Source of the DNA: Phenylobacterium sp.
Lineage (GTDB): Bacteria; Pseudomonadota; Alphaproteobacteria; Caulobacterales; Caulobacteraceae
Assembly (NCBI RefSeq): GCF_013822795.1
Contig: NZ_PNLB01000005.1
Span: 141,432 to 205,431 of the forward strand
DNA: 64,000 nucleotides
Reading direction: 5' to 3'
Part shown: positions 52,701-61,122 of the stretch, in pieces
Layout: each line of letters starts with the position of its first letter
How positions within the stretch are numbered: position 1 is the first letter of the stretch
Made by a program: the position numbers and the translations under genes
Notes under the pieces: model-generated
Databases searched by the model: none
What the model was told of the DNA's origin: nothing
Seen by the model: the letters and a program-made list of their open reading frames with translations, nothing else

Positions 52701-53181
52701 CGTCGGCGACCGCAGCGCTGGCGCTGTCGTCCATGACCCGGAAGCCGGGCGAAACGCCGGCCTCCAGCGGGAAGCGCCGCAGCAGCTTTTCGCAGAAGGC
52801 GTGGATGGTCTGGATCTTCAGCCCGCCAGGCGTCTCCAGGGCGCTGGCGAACAGGGCGCGGGCCTTGGACAGGCTGCGGGCGTCGTAGCTGTCGACGCCG
52901 CGGCCCTCGAGCTTGGCTAGCTCGGTCCGCAGGCTGGCGTCGTCATAGACCGACCAGCCGCCCAGCAGGTGGTAGAGCCGGCGCTGCATCTCGGCGGCGG
53001 CGGCCTTGGTGTAGGTGACGCAGAGGATGGTCTCGGGCTTGGCCCCGGCCAGCAGCAGGCGCGCGACCCGGTCGATCAGGGTCTTGGTCTTGCCCGAGCC
53101 GGCGTTGGCGGTGACGAAGGCCGAGATGGCCGGGTCGGCGGCCAGGCGCTGCGGGTCGACGGCGGGCGGGATCGCGTTCAT
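49711..53181 (-). CDS. addA: Double-strand break repair helicase-nuclease AddA
   Basis: A 1156-residue UvrD-like helicase with a C-terminal nuclease. Walker A is TANAGSGKTK (about residues 23-32), the helicase motif II is VDEAQDT in the segment around 400, and the nuclease motif is VADFKTNRPS at about 1084. With AddB it processes DNA ends for RecA. The start is ATG 53181 with AGGAGG at a good distance, overlapping the addB stop; a GTG further upstream is less likely. Confidence 0.96.
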   Translation of the reverse strand: MNAIPPAVDPQRLAADPAISAFVTANAGSGKTKTLIDRVARLLLAGAKPETILCVTYTKAAAAEMQRRLYHLLGGWSVYDDASLRTELAKLEGRGVDSYDARSLSKARALFASALETPGGLKIQTIHAFCEKLLRRFPLEAGVSPGFRVMDDSASAAVADAARKAVARHALRGEGVVAQAYARFSVALDFQSFQGMFATFESQRGALGAYFDRHGGLEGVIEHVWQVCEFDAPTEPEAIEAQALAEMNRSAWRDCVEVLAQGGKADITNSAKLAAALADGAGLDEALAALFTEKGESTPVAWVAKTSGLKAREDLRFFLLAEQDRLEIARERRRAARVAHDTHGALILASAYLAAYAIEKTASGALDFTDLIEKTRDLVASRPMAAWVLYKLDGGVDHILVDEAQDTAPEQWEIVRALTEEFFSGSGQPTERMLERNMFVVGDEKQSIYSFQGARPELLIQEFEFHRERATGAGFRFERVDLLTSWRSTPQVLRFVDAAFSPPELAAAILPRVEAEAIVHQAVRSDAGCVDLWPLEREEKGDVRDAWDAPLDEEGQASANKRLAEKIAAEIGALIERGDAVLDKDTRQPRPATAGDVLILVRRRKALFEEILRALKHRKIPVAGADRLALSEHIVFDDLLALARFAQYPADELTLAALLRSPFCDLSDDNLYALAHGRGRENLAALLRRRREEKPQWAAAADLVEWLVANRAARPFEFYSHLLALRDERGVSMRRRLMERLGAEAEDALDEFLAQVLAAEGRGVEDLESLAAALASLDITVKREMEAGRDEVRVMTAHGAKGLEAPIVFLPETTLGRTARGSPLMRTQEGGFLWSTSKGTDCAASLEAREWRARKDEEEAARLLYVALTRARDRLVLCGRVSATAKEENIKGWWGAAVAAFDHADVGGEKRNIRGGGREFVRFGPDPVPLGAALVRAEATAPLPAWAQIAPPAEAFARYASPSQLGEDVATPATSPLIRTEGLGRFRRGDLIHRLLQILPDLPPAEREAAAARILSRERDLTPEQRAEMIAAAMGVLTDSRFSEVFGPGSRAEVSVAGTARGLPPGLAISGRIDRLVVLQDRVLVADFKTNRPSPDRIEDADRAYLRQMAIYAAVLEDIFEGRRIEAALVWTDGPKLMAVPENLWRQTLADLHREG

Positions 53182-56165
53182 TCGCCGTCCTCCTCGCCGC
53201 TGGTCGACCACTCGAAGACGCGGGCCAGGTGGTCGTAGTCGCTCATGTGCAGCTTCACGAACTGCGGGGCGACGCGCGAGGCGTAGGGGCGGCCGTGGTC
53301 GAACTGGCTGATCAGCTTGACCAGGCCCTCATAGGCGTTGGCGGCGGCCAGAGCGCTGTCGTCGCCCGGCAGGGCGCGGACTTCCTCGCGCCCGGCCGGC
53401 TTGCGGCCGGTGATCTCCAGATAGGTCAGTTCCCCCGGCTCGGGATGGCCGAGGGTCGGGAAGCCGCCGGATTGGAGGATCGCCGCCGTCAGGGTGAGCT
53501 GCGGCGAGAAGCCGGTCTCCACCACCTTCTTCGACGGCGCCTTGCCGGTCTTGTAGTCGAGGATGTGGCCGTACCCCTGCGGGTCGATCTCGATGCGGTC
53601 GGCGCGGGCGTTGACGGTGAACGGGCCGGCGGGGGCCTCGATGGTCAGCTCGCCCTTCAGCTCGACGTGGATGCTGCGGCCGTCGGCGCGGCGGCGGCGC
53701 TCCAGGTCGGCGACCCAGGCGGCGGCTTCCTTGGCCAGGGCGGTCTCGCGGGCCAGAGCCTCGTGCGGCATGCCGGCGGCTTCCAGCTCGGCGACATAGA
53801 AGCCTTCGAAGATCGCGGCGGCGTCGGGCGGCAACTGGTCAGGGTGATCCTCGGCCAGCCGTTCGAAGGCCTTGTGGATCGCGGTGCCGCGGGCGCGCGC
53901 CTCGACCGCCTCATCGGGCCGTTCCAGCGGGAACAGTTTGAGGATGTCGCGCGCCCAGACCGCGTAGGGATCGCGGGTGAGGGCCTCGATGCGGGTGACC
54001 GCCATTACGCGCGGCCGGTCGGCGATCGGCGGGTTGGGCGACGGACGCCTGGCGGGCTTGTAGTCCTGGGCGGCGTCGAGGGCGCGGGCCCAGTCGATGA
54101 CGTCGGGACGGCCGGGCAGCAGCACGCCGGCGCCGCGGGCCAGGGTCTCCAGCCGCCAGAGCCAGCGCGACTTCACGGCCGGCGCGCCCTCTCGGCGTTC
54201 GGAGTGCAGCAGGATGACCTCAGGCGCGCAGGCTGCCTGGGCGAAATCGTGGGCGGCCAGGCCGACGCGGCGCTCAGGCGGCGGCAGACCCAGCCGCTCG
54301 CGCATCGGCCGCGACAGGAACGGGTCGAGCGGGGCGCCCTGCGGCCAGACGCCTTCCTCCAGCCCGGCGACCACCAGGCGGTCGGCGCGGGTGAGGCGGG
54401 CCTCGATGGCGCCGAGGATGCGCAGGCGCGGATGGGTCGAGCCGCCGGTGCGCACGCTCTCGCCGGCCATTAGCCGGGCGAACAGGTCGGCGAAGCCGCG
54501 CGGGGTGACGTGCGGCAGGCCTTCGGATTCGTCGATCAGCCCGGCCAGCAGCCGGCCCAGCGCTTCGCCGCCATGGCCGGCCCAGAGGTCGCCGTGATCG
54601 CCGAGCGGATCGACGGCCAGGGCTTCGAGGGTCTGCGTCAGGCGCCGGGCGGCGTCGGCCGGTGACTGGGCGGGATCTTCGATCTCCAGGCGCGAAAGCG
54701 CGGCCTGCAGCGTGCGGGACAGCGACAGGGCGATCTCGGACTTGCTGAGCCTGGCTTCCAGCGCAGGCCAGGCCGTGCAGCGTGGGCCGCGCAGACCCTC
54801 GCGCTCCAGCGCTGTGCGGGCCTCGATCAGATGTTCGGGGTCGAGGCCCAGCCGCACCAGCGGATGCTTGAGGATGGCGAGCAGCGTCACCGGGTCGAGC
54901 GGATCGATGGCGGCCTTGGCGACCAGGCCGGCCAGCACCCCGCCGGCGCAGCCAGATAGCGACAGGCCGGCCGAGGAGTCGGCGGCGACGCCCCAACGGG
55001 CCAGCTTGGCGGCGACGCGGCGGGCCAGGGCCTGATCGGGCGCGACCAGGGCGGCGGTGCGGCCGGGGGTTTCCAGCGCCTCGCGCAGCAGCAGGGCGGC
55101 GGCGGTCGCCGCCTCCTCCTCGGCGCGGGCAGTGACGACGGAGAGGCCGGACAGCCCCTCGGCGATGGCGTCGACGCCGTCGGCCTCGCCCTCCTCGCGC
55201 AGCTTTTCGATCACCGACAGCCAGTCGGCGGTGCGCTCGGCCGGGCGCAGGGCCTCGTTGATCACCCGGCGGCGCCAGCGGCCGCGCGAGTCGAGGGTGA
55301 AGGAGGCGGGCCACTCCATGACGTCGCGGCGCTCGATGCCGGCGCGATGCAGCAGGCGGCGCATGGCGCCCTGCGGATGCTGTTCGCCGACCTCGATCCA
55401 GGCGCTCTCGGCCAGGCTGTCGTCGAGGCCGGGCAGGACCACAGCCCCCTGCGGCGCGGCGGCGACCACGGCCAGCAGGTCGGCGGTGGCCGGCGCTGTG
55501 CCGGTCGAGCCGGCGGCGATGAGCACACCCTGGGGCGGGCGATCGGTCCAGGCCTGGGCCAGCTTGCGCAGCAGCGCCACGCGGCGCTGGGAGACGTCGA
55601 CCAGGCCAAGTTCGGCCAGGCGCGCGGGCCAGGCGACCTGGGCCATCTCCAGGAACTCGCGGCTGATGCGCCAGTGCTCGGCGAGATCCGCGCCGACCAG
55701 TTCGGCTAGGCCGTCGCCGCTGACCTCCTCGATCTGCAGGCTGTCGAGGAAGGAGCCGAGGGCGTCGGCCAACTCCAGCGCTGCCGAGGCGTCGAGCTCG
55801 CGGCCGAGCTGCTTCTCGTGCGTCTTGACCAGGCGGGTCAGCTCGAAGCGGCGGCGCAGCGAGCCGATGGCGGCCGGCAGTTCGACGGCGAGGTCGCCGG
55901 GCTCGAACGGCGGTTCGCCCTCGTCGAGGTCGCCGAGCGGGCGGATCTGCGGCGGCAGCACGGCCTTGCCGCCGGCCGCGGCGATGAAGGCGTCGGCCAG
56001 GGCTCGCGCGCCGCGCCGCGTTGGAGTGAGGATGATCGCCTGGGACAGCGCGTCCGGGCCGAGCGGCGTCAGGGCGTCATAGAGGCCCGCCGCCAGGTCC
56101 TGCACGAACGGCCGGTGGGCGGGGATGTTGAACCAGCGCGGGCCGGGATGGGCGAAGAGGTTCAT
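53178..56165 (-). CDS. addB: Double-strand break repair protein AddB
   Basis: A 995-residue partner of AddA. The N-terminal helicase-like part lacks a usable Walker A (AIILTPTRRGARALADAF at about residues 43-60), as in other alphaproteobacterial AddB proteins. The C-terminal nuclease has GHILDYKTGKAP (Asp and Lys of the RecB-type site, about residue 868). It is a two-nuclease end-resection enzyme with AddA. The start is ATG 56165. A family C repeat fills the gap to murU upstream. Confidence 0.95.
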   Translation of the reverse strand: MNLFAHPGPRWFNIPAHRPFVQDLAAGLYDALTPLGPDALSQAIILTPTRRGARALADAFIAAAGGKAVLPPQIRPLGDLDEGEPPFEPGDLAVELPAAIGSLRRRFELTRLVKTHEKQLGRELDASAALELADALGSFLDSLQIEEVSGDGLAELVGADLAEHWRISREFLEMAQVAWPARLAELGLVDVSQRRVALLRKLAQAWTDRPPQGVLIAAGSTGTAPATADLLAVVAAAPQGAVVLPGLDDSLAESAWIEVGEQHPQGAMRRLLHRAGIERRDVMEWPASFTLDSRGRWRRRVINEALRPAERTADWLSVIEKLREEGEADGVDAIAEGLSGLSVVTARAEEEAATAAALLLREALETPGRTAALVAPDQALARRVAAKLARWGVAADSSAGLSLSGCAGGVLAGLVAKAAIDPLDPVTLLAILKHPLVRLGLDPEHLIEARTALEREGLRGPRCTAWPALEARLSKSEIALSLSRTLQAALSRLEIEDPAQSPADAARRLTQTLEALAVDPLGDHGDLWAGHGGEALGRLLAGLIDESEGLPHVTPRGFADLFARLMAGESVRTGGSTHPRLRILGAIEARLTRADRLVVAGLEEGVWPQGAPLDPFLSRPMRERLGLPPPERRVGLAAHDFAQAACAPEVILLHSERREGAPAVKSRWLWRLETLARGAGVLLPGRPDVIDWARALDAAQDYKPARRPSPNPPIADRPRVMAVTRIEALTRDPYAVWARDILKLFPLERPDEAVEARARGTAIHKAFERLAEDHPDQLPPDAAAIFEGFYVAELEAAGMPHEALARETALAKEAAAWVADLERRRRADGRSIHVELKGELTIEAPAGPFTVNARADRIEIDPQGYGHILDYKTGKAPSKKVVETGFSPQLTLTAAILQSGGFPTLGHPEPGELTYLEITGRKPAGREEVRALPGDDSALAAANAYEGLVKLISQFDHGRPYASRVAPQFVKLHMSDYDHLARVFEWSTSGEEDGE

Positions 56166-56175
56166 GGGGTGTTAG

Positions 56176-56304
56176 ATCCTCCCCTCTTGGGGGAGGTGGA
56201 TCGATGCGCAGCAGCGAGACGGAGGGGGACTGCTCTCAACTCGTGTGAGTCAAAGTCCCCCTCAGTCAGCCAAGTGGCTGACAGCTCCCCCAGTGGGGGA
56301 GCAT
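56176..56304. repeat. Family C palindromes between murU and addB
   Basis: Copies at about 56176-56230 and 56250-56304. The second, AAAGTCCCCCTCAGTCAGCC then GGCTGACAGCTCCCCCAG, is the inverse of the 47150-47200 copy, with a TGGCTGACAGC stem. It occupies almost the whole 154-bp gap. Confidence 0.85.
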
Positions 56305-56319
56305 CTGGGCGGACGCGCC

Positions 56320-57030
56320 TCACCGCAGCTTCGCCTCGGTCGCCTCCCGGGCGGCGGGGTCTCCGACGTGCATCCAGAAGCCGTCCATCACCGCGCCGTA
56401 GAGGCGGCCCTGTTCGGAGAGCCGCCACCAGACCGGCACGATCGAAAAGGCGCCGTCCGGCTCGCCGTCGAGAATCTGCGGCTTGAGGATCTGGAAGCCG
56501 ACATTGGCGTAGGGGGTCGGCGGCTCGGGCTGGGCCGAGTGGGTGAGGCGGCCGGCCTCGTCCATGAAGAAGCCCTGCGGCCCCTCGAAGCCGATGCCGT
56601 GGCCGCGGCGGACCAGCAGTAGGCAGAGGTCCATGGCCTCCGGATTCCAGGTCGCCTTGAGGGTTTCGAGGGCCGGCGTCTCGCCCTCGATCCACAGCGA
56701 GTCGATGTTGGCGATCAGAATCGGATCGTCGCCGAGCAGAGCGCGCGCATGCTTGATGCCGCCGCCGGAGTCGAGCAGGGCGGCGCGCTCATCGGAGATG
56801 ACGATGCGGATGTCGGTCCGAGTCGCCAGATGAGCTTCCATCTGGTCGGCGAAGTGATGGACGTTGACCACGGCGGTCTCGATGCCGGCGGCGACCAGCC
56901 GGTCGAGAACGTGATCGATCAGCGCCTTGCCGGCGACGGTCACCAGCGCCTTGGGGCGGTCGTCGGTCAGCGGTCGCATCCGGGTGCCAAGCCCGGCGGC
57001 CAGGACCATGGCGGTCTTGATTTGGCTCAT
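56320..57030 (-). CDS. murU: N-acetylmuramate-1-phosphate uridylyltransferase
   Basis: A 236-residue nucleotidyltransferase. The N-terminal signature is VLAAGLGTRMRPLTDDRPKA (about residues 9-28), and the metal Asp pair is in IANIDSLW (about 110). Because amgK lies directly upstream with a 4-bp overlap, it is most likely MurU of the cell-wall recycling route (MurNAc-1-P to UDP-MurNAc), which bypasses fosfomycin-sensitive MurA. A general mannose-1-phosphate guanylyltransferase annotation is the alternative. The start is ATG 57030. Confidence 0.9.
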   Translation of the reverse strand: MSQIKTAMVLAAGLGTRMRPLTDDRPKALVTVAGKALIDHVLDRLVAAGIETAVVNVHHFADQMEAHLATRTDIRIVISDERAALLDSGGGIKHARALLGDDPILIANIDSLWIEGETPALETLKATWNPEAMDLCLLLVRRGHGIGFEGPQGFFMDEAGRLTHSAQPEPPTPYANVGFQILKPQILDGEPDGAFSIVPVWWRLSEQGRLYGAVMDGFWMHVGDPAAREATEAKLR

Positions 57031-58124
57031 CGGCGGGCCTGCGCGGGGACGTGGCGGTCGAACCAGGCCTGGAGGCCGGCCATCGACGGGTCGGTCAGGT
57101 TGCGTTCCAGGTAGCGCCAGGTGCGGGGCATGAAGGCCTCGTACTGGCGGCGGCCGAGCAGCGCCTGGCGGGCGAAGACCCGGCCGAGGATGCGCGCGGC
57201 GTTGGAGGCGGCGAGCGCGCGGTAGGCGTGGATGAAGGCCTCGCGGTCCAGGCCAGGGCGGGCGGCCAGGAAACGGTCGAGCATGGCGCTCTCCAGCTCC
57301 GGCGAGACGTCGCGGCGGGCGTCCTGCAACAGGTGGGTCAGGTCCCAGGCCGGGTGGGCGCGCAGGGCGTCCTGGAAGTCGAGCAGGCCGACGCGGGCCG
57401 CGCCCGCGCGATCGGGCAGCCAGAGCAGGTTTTGGGCGTGGAAGTCGCGATGGGTGAAGACGCTCGCGCCCGCTTCGCCGCGCGCGAAGATCGGCGCCCA
57501 GAGGGCGTCCCACTCGGCCACGGCGTCGGCGGAGAATTCCGGCAGGCCCGAGAACTTCGGCCACCATTCGAGGAAGGTGTCGGTCCCGACCTTCAGCGCC
57601 AGGGCGTCGTAGGTCAGCAGCGGCCAGGCGGCGCCGTCGGCGGTCAGCACGTCGGGCGGTGCGGTTTCCTGCAGCTGGACCTGGACGTCGACGGCGGCCT
57701 CGTAGAGCGGGGCCTCGGCCTCGCCGTCGGCGATCAGGGTGGCGAACAGGCCATCGCCCAGGTCTTCCAGCACGGCCAGGCCGGCGTCGATGTCGTGGGC
57801 GAGGATCTGCGGCGCCGAGAGACCGTGGTCGCGCAGCCAGGCGGCGGTGGTGACGAAGGCGGCGACCGAGCCGGCGGCCAGGCGCGCGGCGGCGTTGTAG
57901 CCCATAGCCAGGCGCTCAGCCTCGGTGGCGCCGGGCGGGCAGACCGCGCTCTCGGCGGCCGGCGGTTGGTCCATGAAGATCACGGTTGAGCCGTCGGCCC
58001 GGTGCAGGCGCTCATAGGCGCGCGTCGAGGCGTCGCCGGCCAGCAGCTCACGGCGGGCGTCAGCCAGACCCGCAGCCTTCAGGAACTCGGCCTTGCGGCC
58101 GTCACGATCGGAATTCAAGCCCAC
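57027..58124 (-). CDS. amgK: N-acetylmuramate/N-acetylglucosamine anomeric kinase
   Basis: A 365-residue phosphotransferase of the APH fold. The catalytic loop is THRDFHAQNLLWL (Asp at about 227) and the metal Asp is in LLDFQDAL (about 250). The N-terminal GDASTRAYERL is the nucleotide loop of AmgK. It makes MurNAc-1-P for MurU. The start may be GTG 58124 or TTG 58118; the latter has AAGGA 7 bases upstream. It overlaps tsaE by about 20 bases. Confidence 0.9.
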   Translation of the reverse strand: MGLNSDRDGRKAEFLKAAGLADARRELLAGDASTRAYERLHRADGSTVIFMDQPPAAESAVCPPGATEAERLAMGYNAAARLAAGSVAAFVTTAAWLRDHGLSAPQILAHDIDAGLAVLEDLGDGLFATLIADGEAEAPLYEAAVDVQVQLQETAPPDVLTADGAAWPLLTYDALALKVGTDTFLEWWPKFSGLPEFSADAVAEWDALWAPIFARGEAGASVFTHRDFHAQNLLWLPDRAGAARVGLLDFQDALRAHPAWDLTHLLQDARRDVSPELESAMLDRFLAARPGLDREAFIHAYRALAASNAARILGRVFARQALLGRRQYEAFMPRTWRYLERNLTDPSMAGLQAWFDRHVPAQARR

Positions 58125-58584
58125 GTCCTTCCCAGGCGCCCGCCGGCGTCAGCCGGGCGCGCCGCGCCTCCCCGCCTTCTGGCGACTCATCGACGACGAT
58201 CTCTACATCAAGTCGGTCGGGGGGAAGATGGCCCTCCAGGCGCTCGGGCCATTCGATCACCGCCGCGCCGTCCTCAAGCGCTTCGTCCAGACCGATCTCA
58301 TAGGCCTCGTCGGCCGAGGTGAGGCGGTAGAGATCGAAGTGCGCGACCTTCAGCCGCGCGCCTTCGTAGAACTGAACGATGGTGAAGGTCGGGCTGGGGA
58401 CGTCCTCGGTCGGCGTCGTCAGGGCGCGGACCAGGGCGCGGGCCAGGGTCGACTTTCCGGCTCCCAGCGGCCCGGTCAGGCAGATGGCTTCGCCCGGCTT
58501 GAGTTCGGCGGCGATGGCCGCGCCCAGCCGCCCGGTGGCGGCCTCGTCATCGAGTCGGAAGTCGCCTTCGGCCGGGGTGATCAT
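58102..58584 (-). CDS. tsaE: tRNA threonylcarbamoyladenosine biosynthesis protein TsaE
   Basis: A 160-residue ATPase that works with TsaB and TsaD in t6A37 formation. The P-loop is GPLGAGKSTLARALVRAL (about residues 39-56), followed by PTEDVPSPTFTIVQFYEG and HFDLYRL. The start is ATG 58584, overlapping the upstream acyltransferase stop as ATGA. The longer open frame further upstream is an antisense-like shadow of the acyltransferase. Confidence 0.96.
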   Translation of the reverse strand: MITPAEGDFRLDDEAATGRLGAAIAAELKPGEAICLTGPLGAGKSTLARALVRALTTPTEDVPSPTFTIVQFYEGARLKVAHFDLYRLTSADEAYEIGLDEALEDGAAVIEWPERLEGHLPPDRLDVEIVVDESPEGGEARRARLTPAGAWEGRGLEFRS

Positions 58585-59456
58585 GCGAACGGCCTTTCGG
58601 GGTGCTGCGGCAGGGTGCGGACATAGGCCTTCAGCGCCTCGGTCGCGGCGACGGCGTCGGCGTCGAGCGCGTCGGGCGCCACCGGTGGTCCGAGGAGCAG
58701 CGAGAACTCGCGGCCGCGCTTGTTCAGCAGCTCGTGAAACAGGGTGATGTCGCGCAGTTCGTTCGAGAAGCGGTTGAAGAAGTGGAACAGCGTCGAGGAT
58801 GGCCCGTCGAGGTGCATGGGGATCACCGGCGCCTGGTACTTGCGGGCCAGCGAGATGGCGCTGGGCATCCATTCGGGGTCGCTGAGCACGCCGCCGGGGC
58901 CGCGGCGGGCCAGACGCCCGGCCGGGAAGATCATCAGGGCGCGTTCGGCCTCCATCGCCTCGCGGGTCAGCTGCAGGGTCAAGCGGGTGCGCTCGCGGGT
59001 GCGCTTTTCCTCGACCCATTCGACCGGGATCAGCACCTCGTCGAAGTGCGGCGCGACGCGGTGGGCGTCGGAGTTGGCGTAGAAGCAGATGTCGGGGCGC
59101 AGGCCCTTCAGCGCATCGAACACCGCGATGCCGTCGGCGATGCCGGTCGGGTGGTTGCAGATGAAGATCGCCCGGCCGGCGGCGGGGACGTGCTCCAGGC
59201 CGCGGACCTGAACCTTCACGCTGAGCAGGTCGGAGACGTAGTCGAGGGCGGCGCGGCCGGGCATCGGCGCGATGGCGTCGGCCATGGCGCGGGCCTTTCG
59301 ATAGTCGAGGATCCGGTAGAGCGCCGGCCGGATCAGCGGCCACAGCGCGCCGCCCGACAGCCGCGGCGCCCGCTCGGCGATCAGCGTGTCGACGATGTGG
59401 TCGTGGTAGGCGCTGCGCGCGGGCAGGGCGGACGCGGTGGGCGAAAGGCTCGTCAT
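58581..59456 (-). CDS. Lysophospholipid acyltransferase-like protein
   Basis: A 291-residue PlsC-type acyltransferase. The motif I variant is NHPTGIAD (about residues 96-103), with His and Asp as the catalytic pair, and the second glycerophosphate motif is ALMIFPAGRLARRGPGG (about 168). It resembles the hemolysin-like branch that acylates lysophospholipids or ornithine lipids. The start is ATG 59456; a longer in-frame start exists but lacks support. It leads the minus-strand operon with tsaE, amgK, murU and addBA. Confidence 0.85.
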   Translation of the reverse strand: MTSLSPTASALPARSAYHDHIVDTLIAERAPRLSGGALWPLIRPALYRILDYRKARAMADAIAPMPGRAALDYVSDLLSVKVQVRGLEHVPAAGRAIFICNHPTGIADGIAVFDALKGLRPDICFYANSDAHRVAPHFDEVLIPVEWVEEKRTRERTRLTLQLTREAMEAERALMIFPAGRLARRGPGGVLSDPEWMPSAISLARKYQAPVIPMHLDGPSSTLFHFFNRFSNELRDITLFHELLNKRGREFSLLLGPPVAPDALDADAVAATEALKAYVRTLPQHPERPFA

Positions 59457-59573
59457 CGGACGCGCAGAATGCGACGGCCCGCCGCACCGGAGCAAGCGGG
59501 GGGCAAAAAACACTGCCCTGCTCACGTTGGGTGAAGTCTACCCAGGCCCCTTTGGAGGGCATACAACGCCGGT

Positions 59574-61085
59574 ATGCGTGACATCCAACACTTCGTTTCT
59601 GGTGCAGCTCAGCCTGGCGTCTCTGGCCGGTTCGGCGATGTTTTCGACCCCAACACCGGCGAGGTGCAGGCAAAAGTCGCCCTGGCGACCGCCGCTGAGG
59701 TCGACGCCGCGGTGCAGGCGGCGCTGGCGGCGCAGCCGGCCTGGGCGGCGACCAACCCGCAGCGCCGCGCACGGGTGATGTTCGAGTTCAAGCGCCTGGT
59801 CGAGGCGCACATGGACGAGCTGGCCGGCCTGCTATCGTCCGAGCACGGCAAGGTCATCGCCGATAGCAAGGGCGACATCCAGCGCGGGCTGGAGGTGATT
59901 GAGTTCGCCTGCGGCATCCCGCATGTGCTGAAGGGCGAATACACCGAGGGTGCAGGCCCTGGCATCGACGTCTATTCGATGCGCCAGCCGCTGGGCGTGG
60001 CGGCGGGCATCACCCCGTTCAACTTCCCCGGCATGATCCCGATGTGGATGTTCGGCATCGCCATCGCGGTGGGCAACACCTTCATCCTGAAGCCGTCGGA
60101 AAAGGACCCGAGCGTGCCGGTGCGGCTGGCGCAGCTGTTCATGGAGGCCGGCGCTAACCTCGGCATGGACCTGAAGGGCGTGCTGAACGTGGTGCACGGC
60201 GACAAGGTCGCGGTCGACGCGATCCTGACCCATCCGGACATCGCCGCGGTCAGCTTTGTCGGCTCGTCCGACATCGCCCATTACGTCTACTCGACCGGCA
60301 CCGCGCACGGGAAGCGCGTGCAGGCGATGGGCGGGGCCAAGAACCACGGCATCGTCATGCCGGACGCCGACCTCGACCAGACGGTCAAGGACCTGGTCGG
60401 CGCGGCCTATGGCTCGGCCGGCGAGCGCTGCATGGCGTTGCCGGTGGTGGTGCCGGTCGGCGCCAAGACCGCCGATGCGATCCGCGAGCGCGTGGTGGCC
60501 GAGCTGGAGACCCTGAAGGTCGGCGTCTCGACCGACGCCGCGGCCCAGTACGGCCCTGTGGTCAGCGCCGCGCATCGCAACAAGATCGCCGACTACATCC
60601 AGATCGGGGTCGACGAGGGCGCCGAGCTGGTGGTCGACGGCCGCGGCTTCGCGCTGCAAGGCTTCGAGAAGGGCTTCTTCATCGGCCCGAGCCTGTTCGA
60701 CCAGGTCAAGCCGGGCATGAAGACCTACCAGGAGGAGATCTTCGGCCCGGTGCTGCAGATCGTCCGCGCCGAGAGCTTCGAGGAGGCGCTCGCCCTGCCC
60801 AGCCAGCACCAGTACGGCAACGGGGTGGCGATCTTCACCCGCAACGGCCGCGCCGCGCGCGAGTTCGCCGCCCGGGTCAATGTGGGGATGGTCGGGATCA
60901 ACGTGCCGATCCCGGTGCCGGTCGCCTACCACACCTTCGGCGGCTGGAAGCGCAGCGCCTTCGGCGACGTGAACCAGCACGGCGTCGAGGGCGTGAAGTT
61001 CTACACCAAGATCAAGACCATCACCGCGCGCTGGCCCGAGGGCATGACCGAGGACAGCGCCTTCGTCATTCCCACCATGCGGTGA
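59574..61085 (+). CDS. mmsA: Methylmalonate-semialdehyde dehydrogenase (CoA-acylating)
   Basis: A 503-residue ALDH-fold enzyme that converts methylmalonate semialdehyde to propionyl-CoA in valine and inositol breakdown. The catalytic Cys is in GERCMAL (about residue 285), and NAD contacts are around FILKPSEKDPS and FVGSSDIA. The Glu found at the general-base position in most ALDHs is absent (VQAMGGAKNHGIV), as in other MmsA enzymes. GGAGGG is 14 bases before the ATG. Confidence 0.93.
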   Translation: MRDIQHFVSGAAQPGVSGRFGDVFDPNTGEVQAKVALATAAEVDAAVQAALAAQPAWAATNPQRRARVMFEFKRLVEAHMDELAGLLSSEHGKVIADSKGDIQRGLEVIEFACGIPHVLKGEYTEGAGPGIDVYSMRQPLGVAAGITPFNFPGMIPMWMFGIAIAVGNTFILKPSEKDPSVPVRLAQLFMEAGANLGMDLKGVLNVVHGDKVAVDAILTHPDIAAVSFVGSSDIAHYVYSTGTAHGKRVQAMGGAKNHGIVMPDADLDQTVKDLVGAAYGSAGERCMALPVVVPVGAKTADAIRERVVAELETLKVGVSTDAAAQYGPVVSAAHRNKIADYIQIGVDEGAELVVDGRGFALQGFEKGFFIGPSLFDQVKPGMKTYQEEIFGPVLQIVRAESFEEALALPSQHQYGNGVAIFTRNGRAAREFAARVNVGMVGINVPIPVPVAYHTFGGWKRSAFGDVNQHGVEGVKFYTKIKTITARWPEGMTEDSAFVIPTMR

Positions 61086-61122
61086 TGGAACTACTCTGCC
61101 GCGAGTTTGCGGTGGAGGTTCG

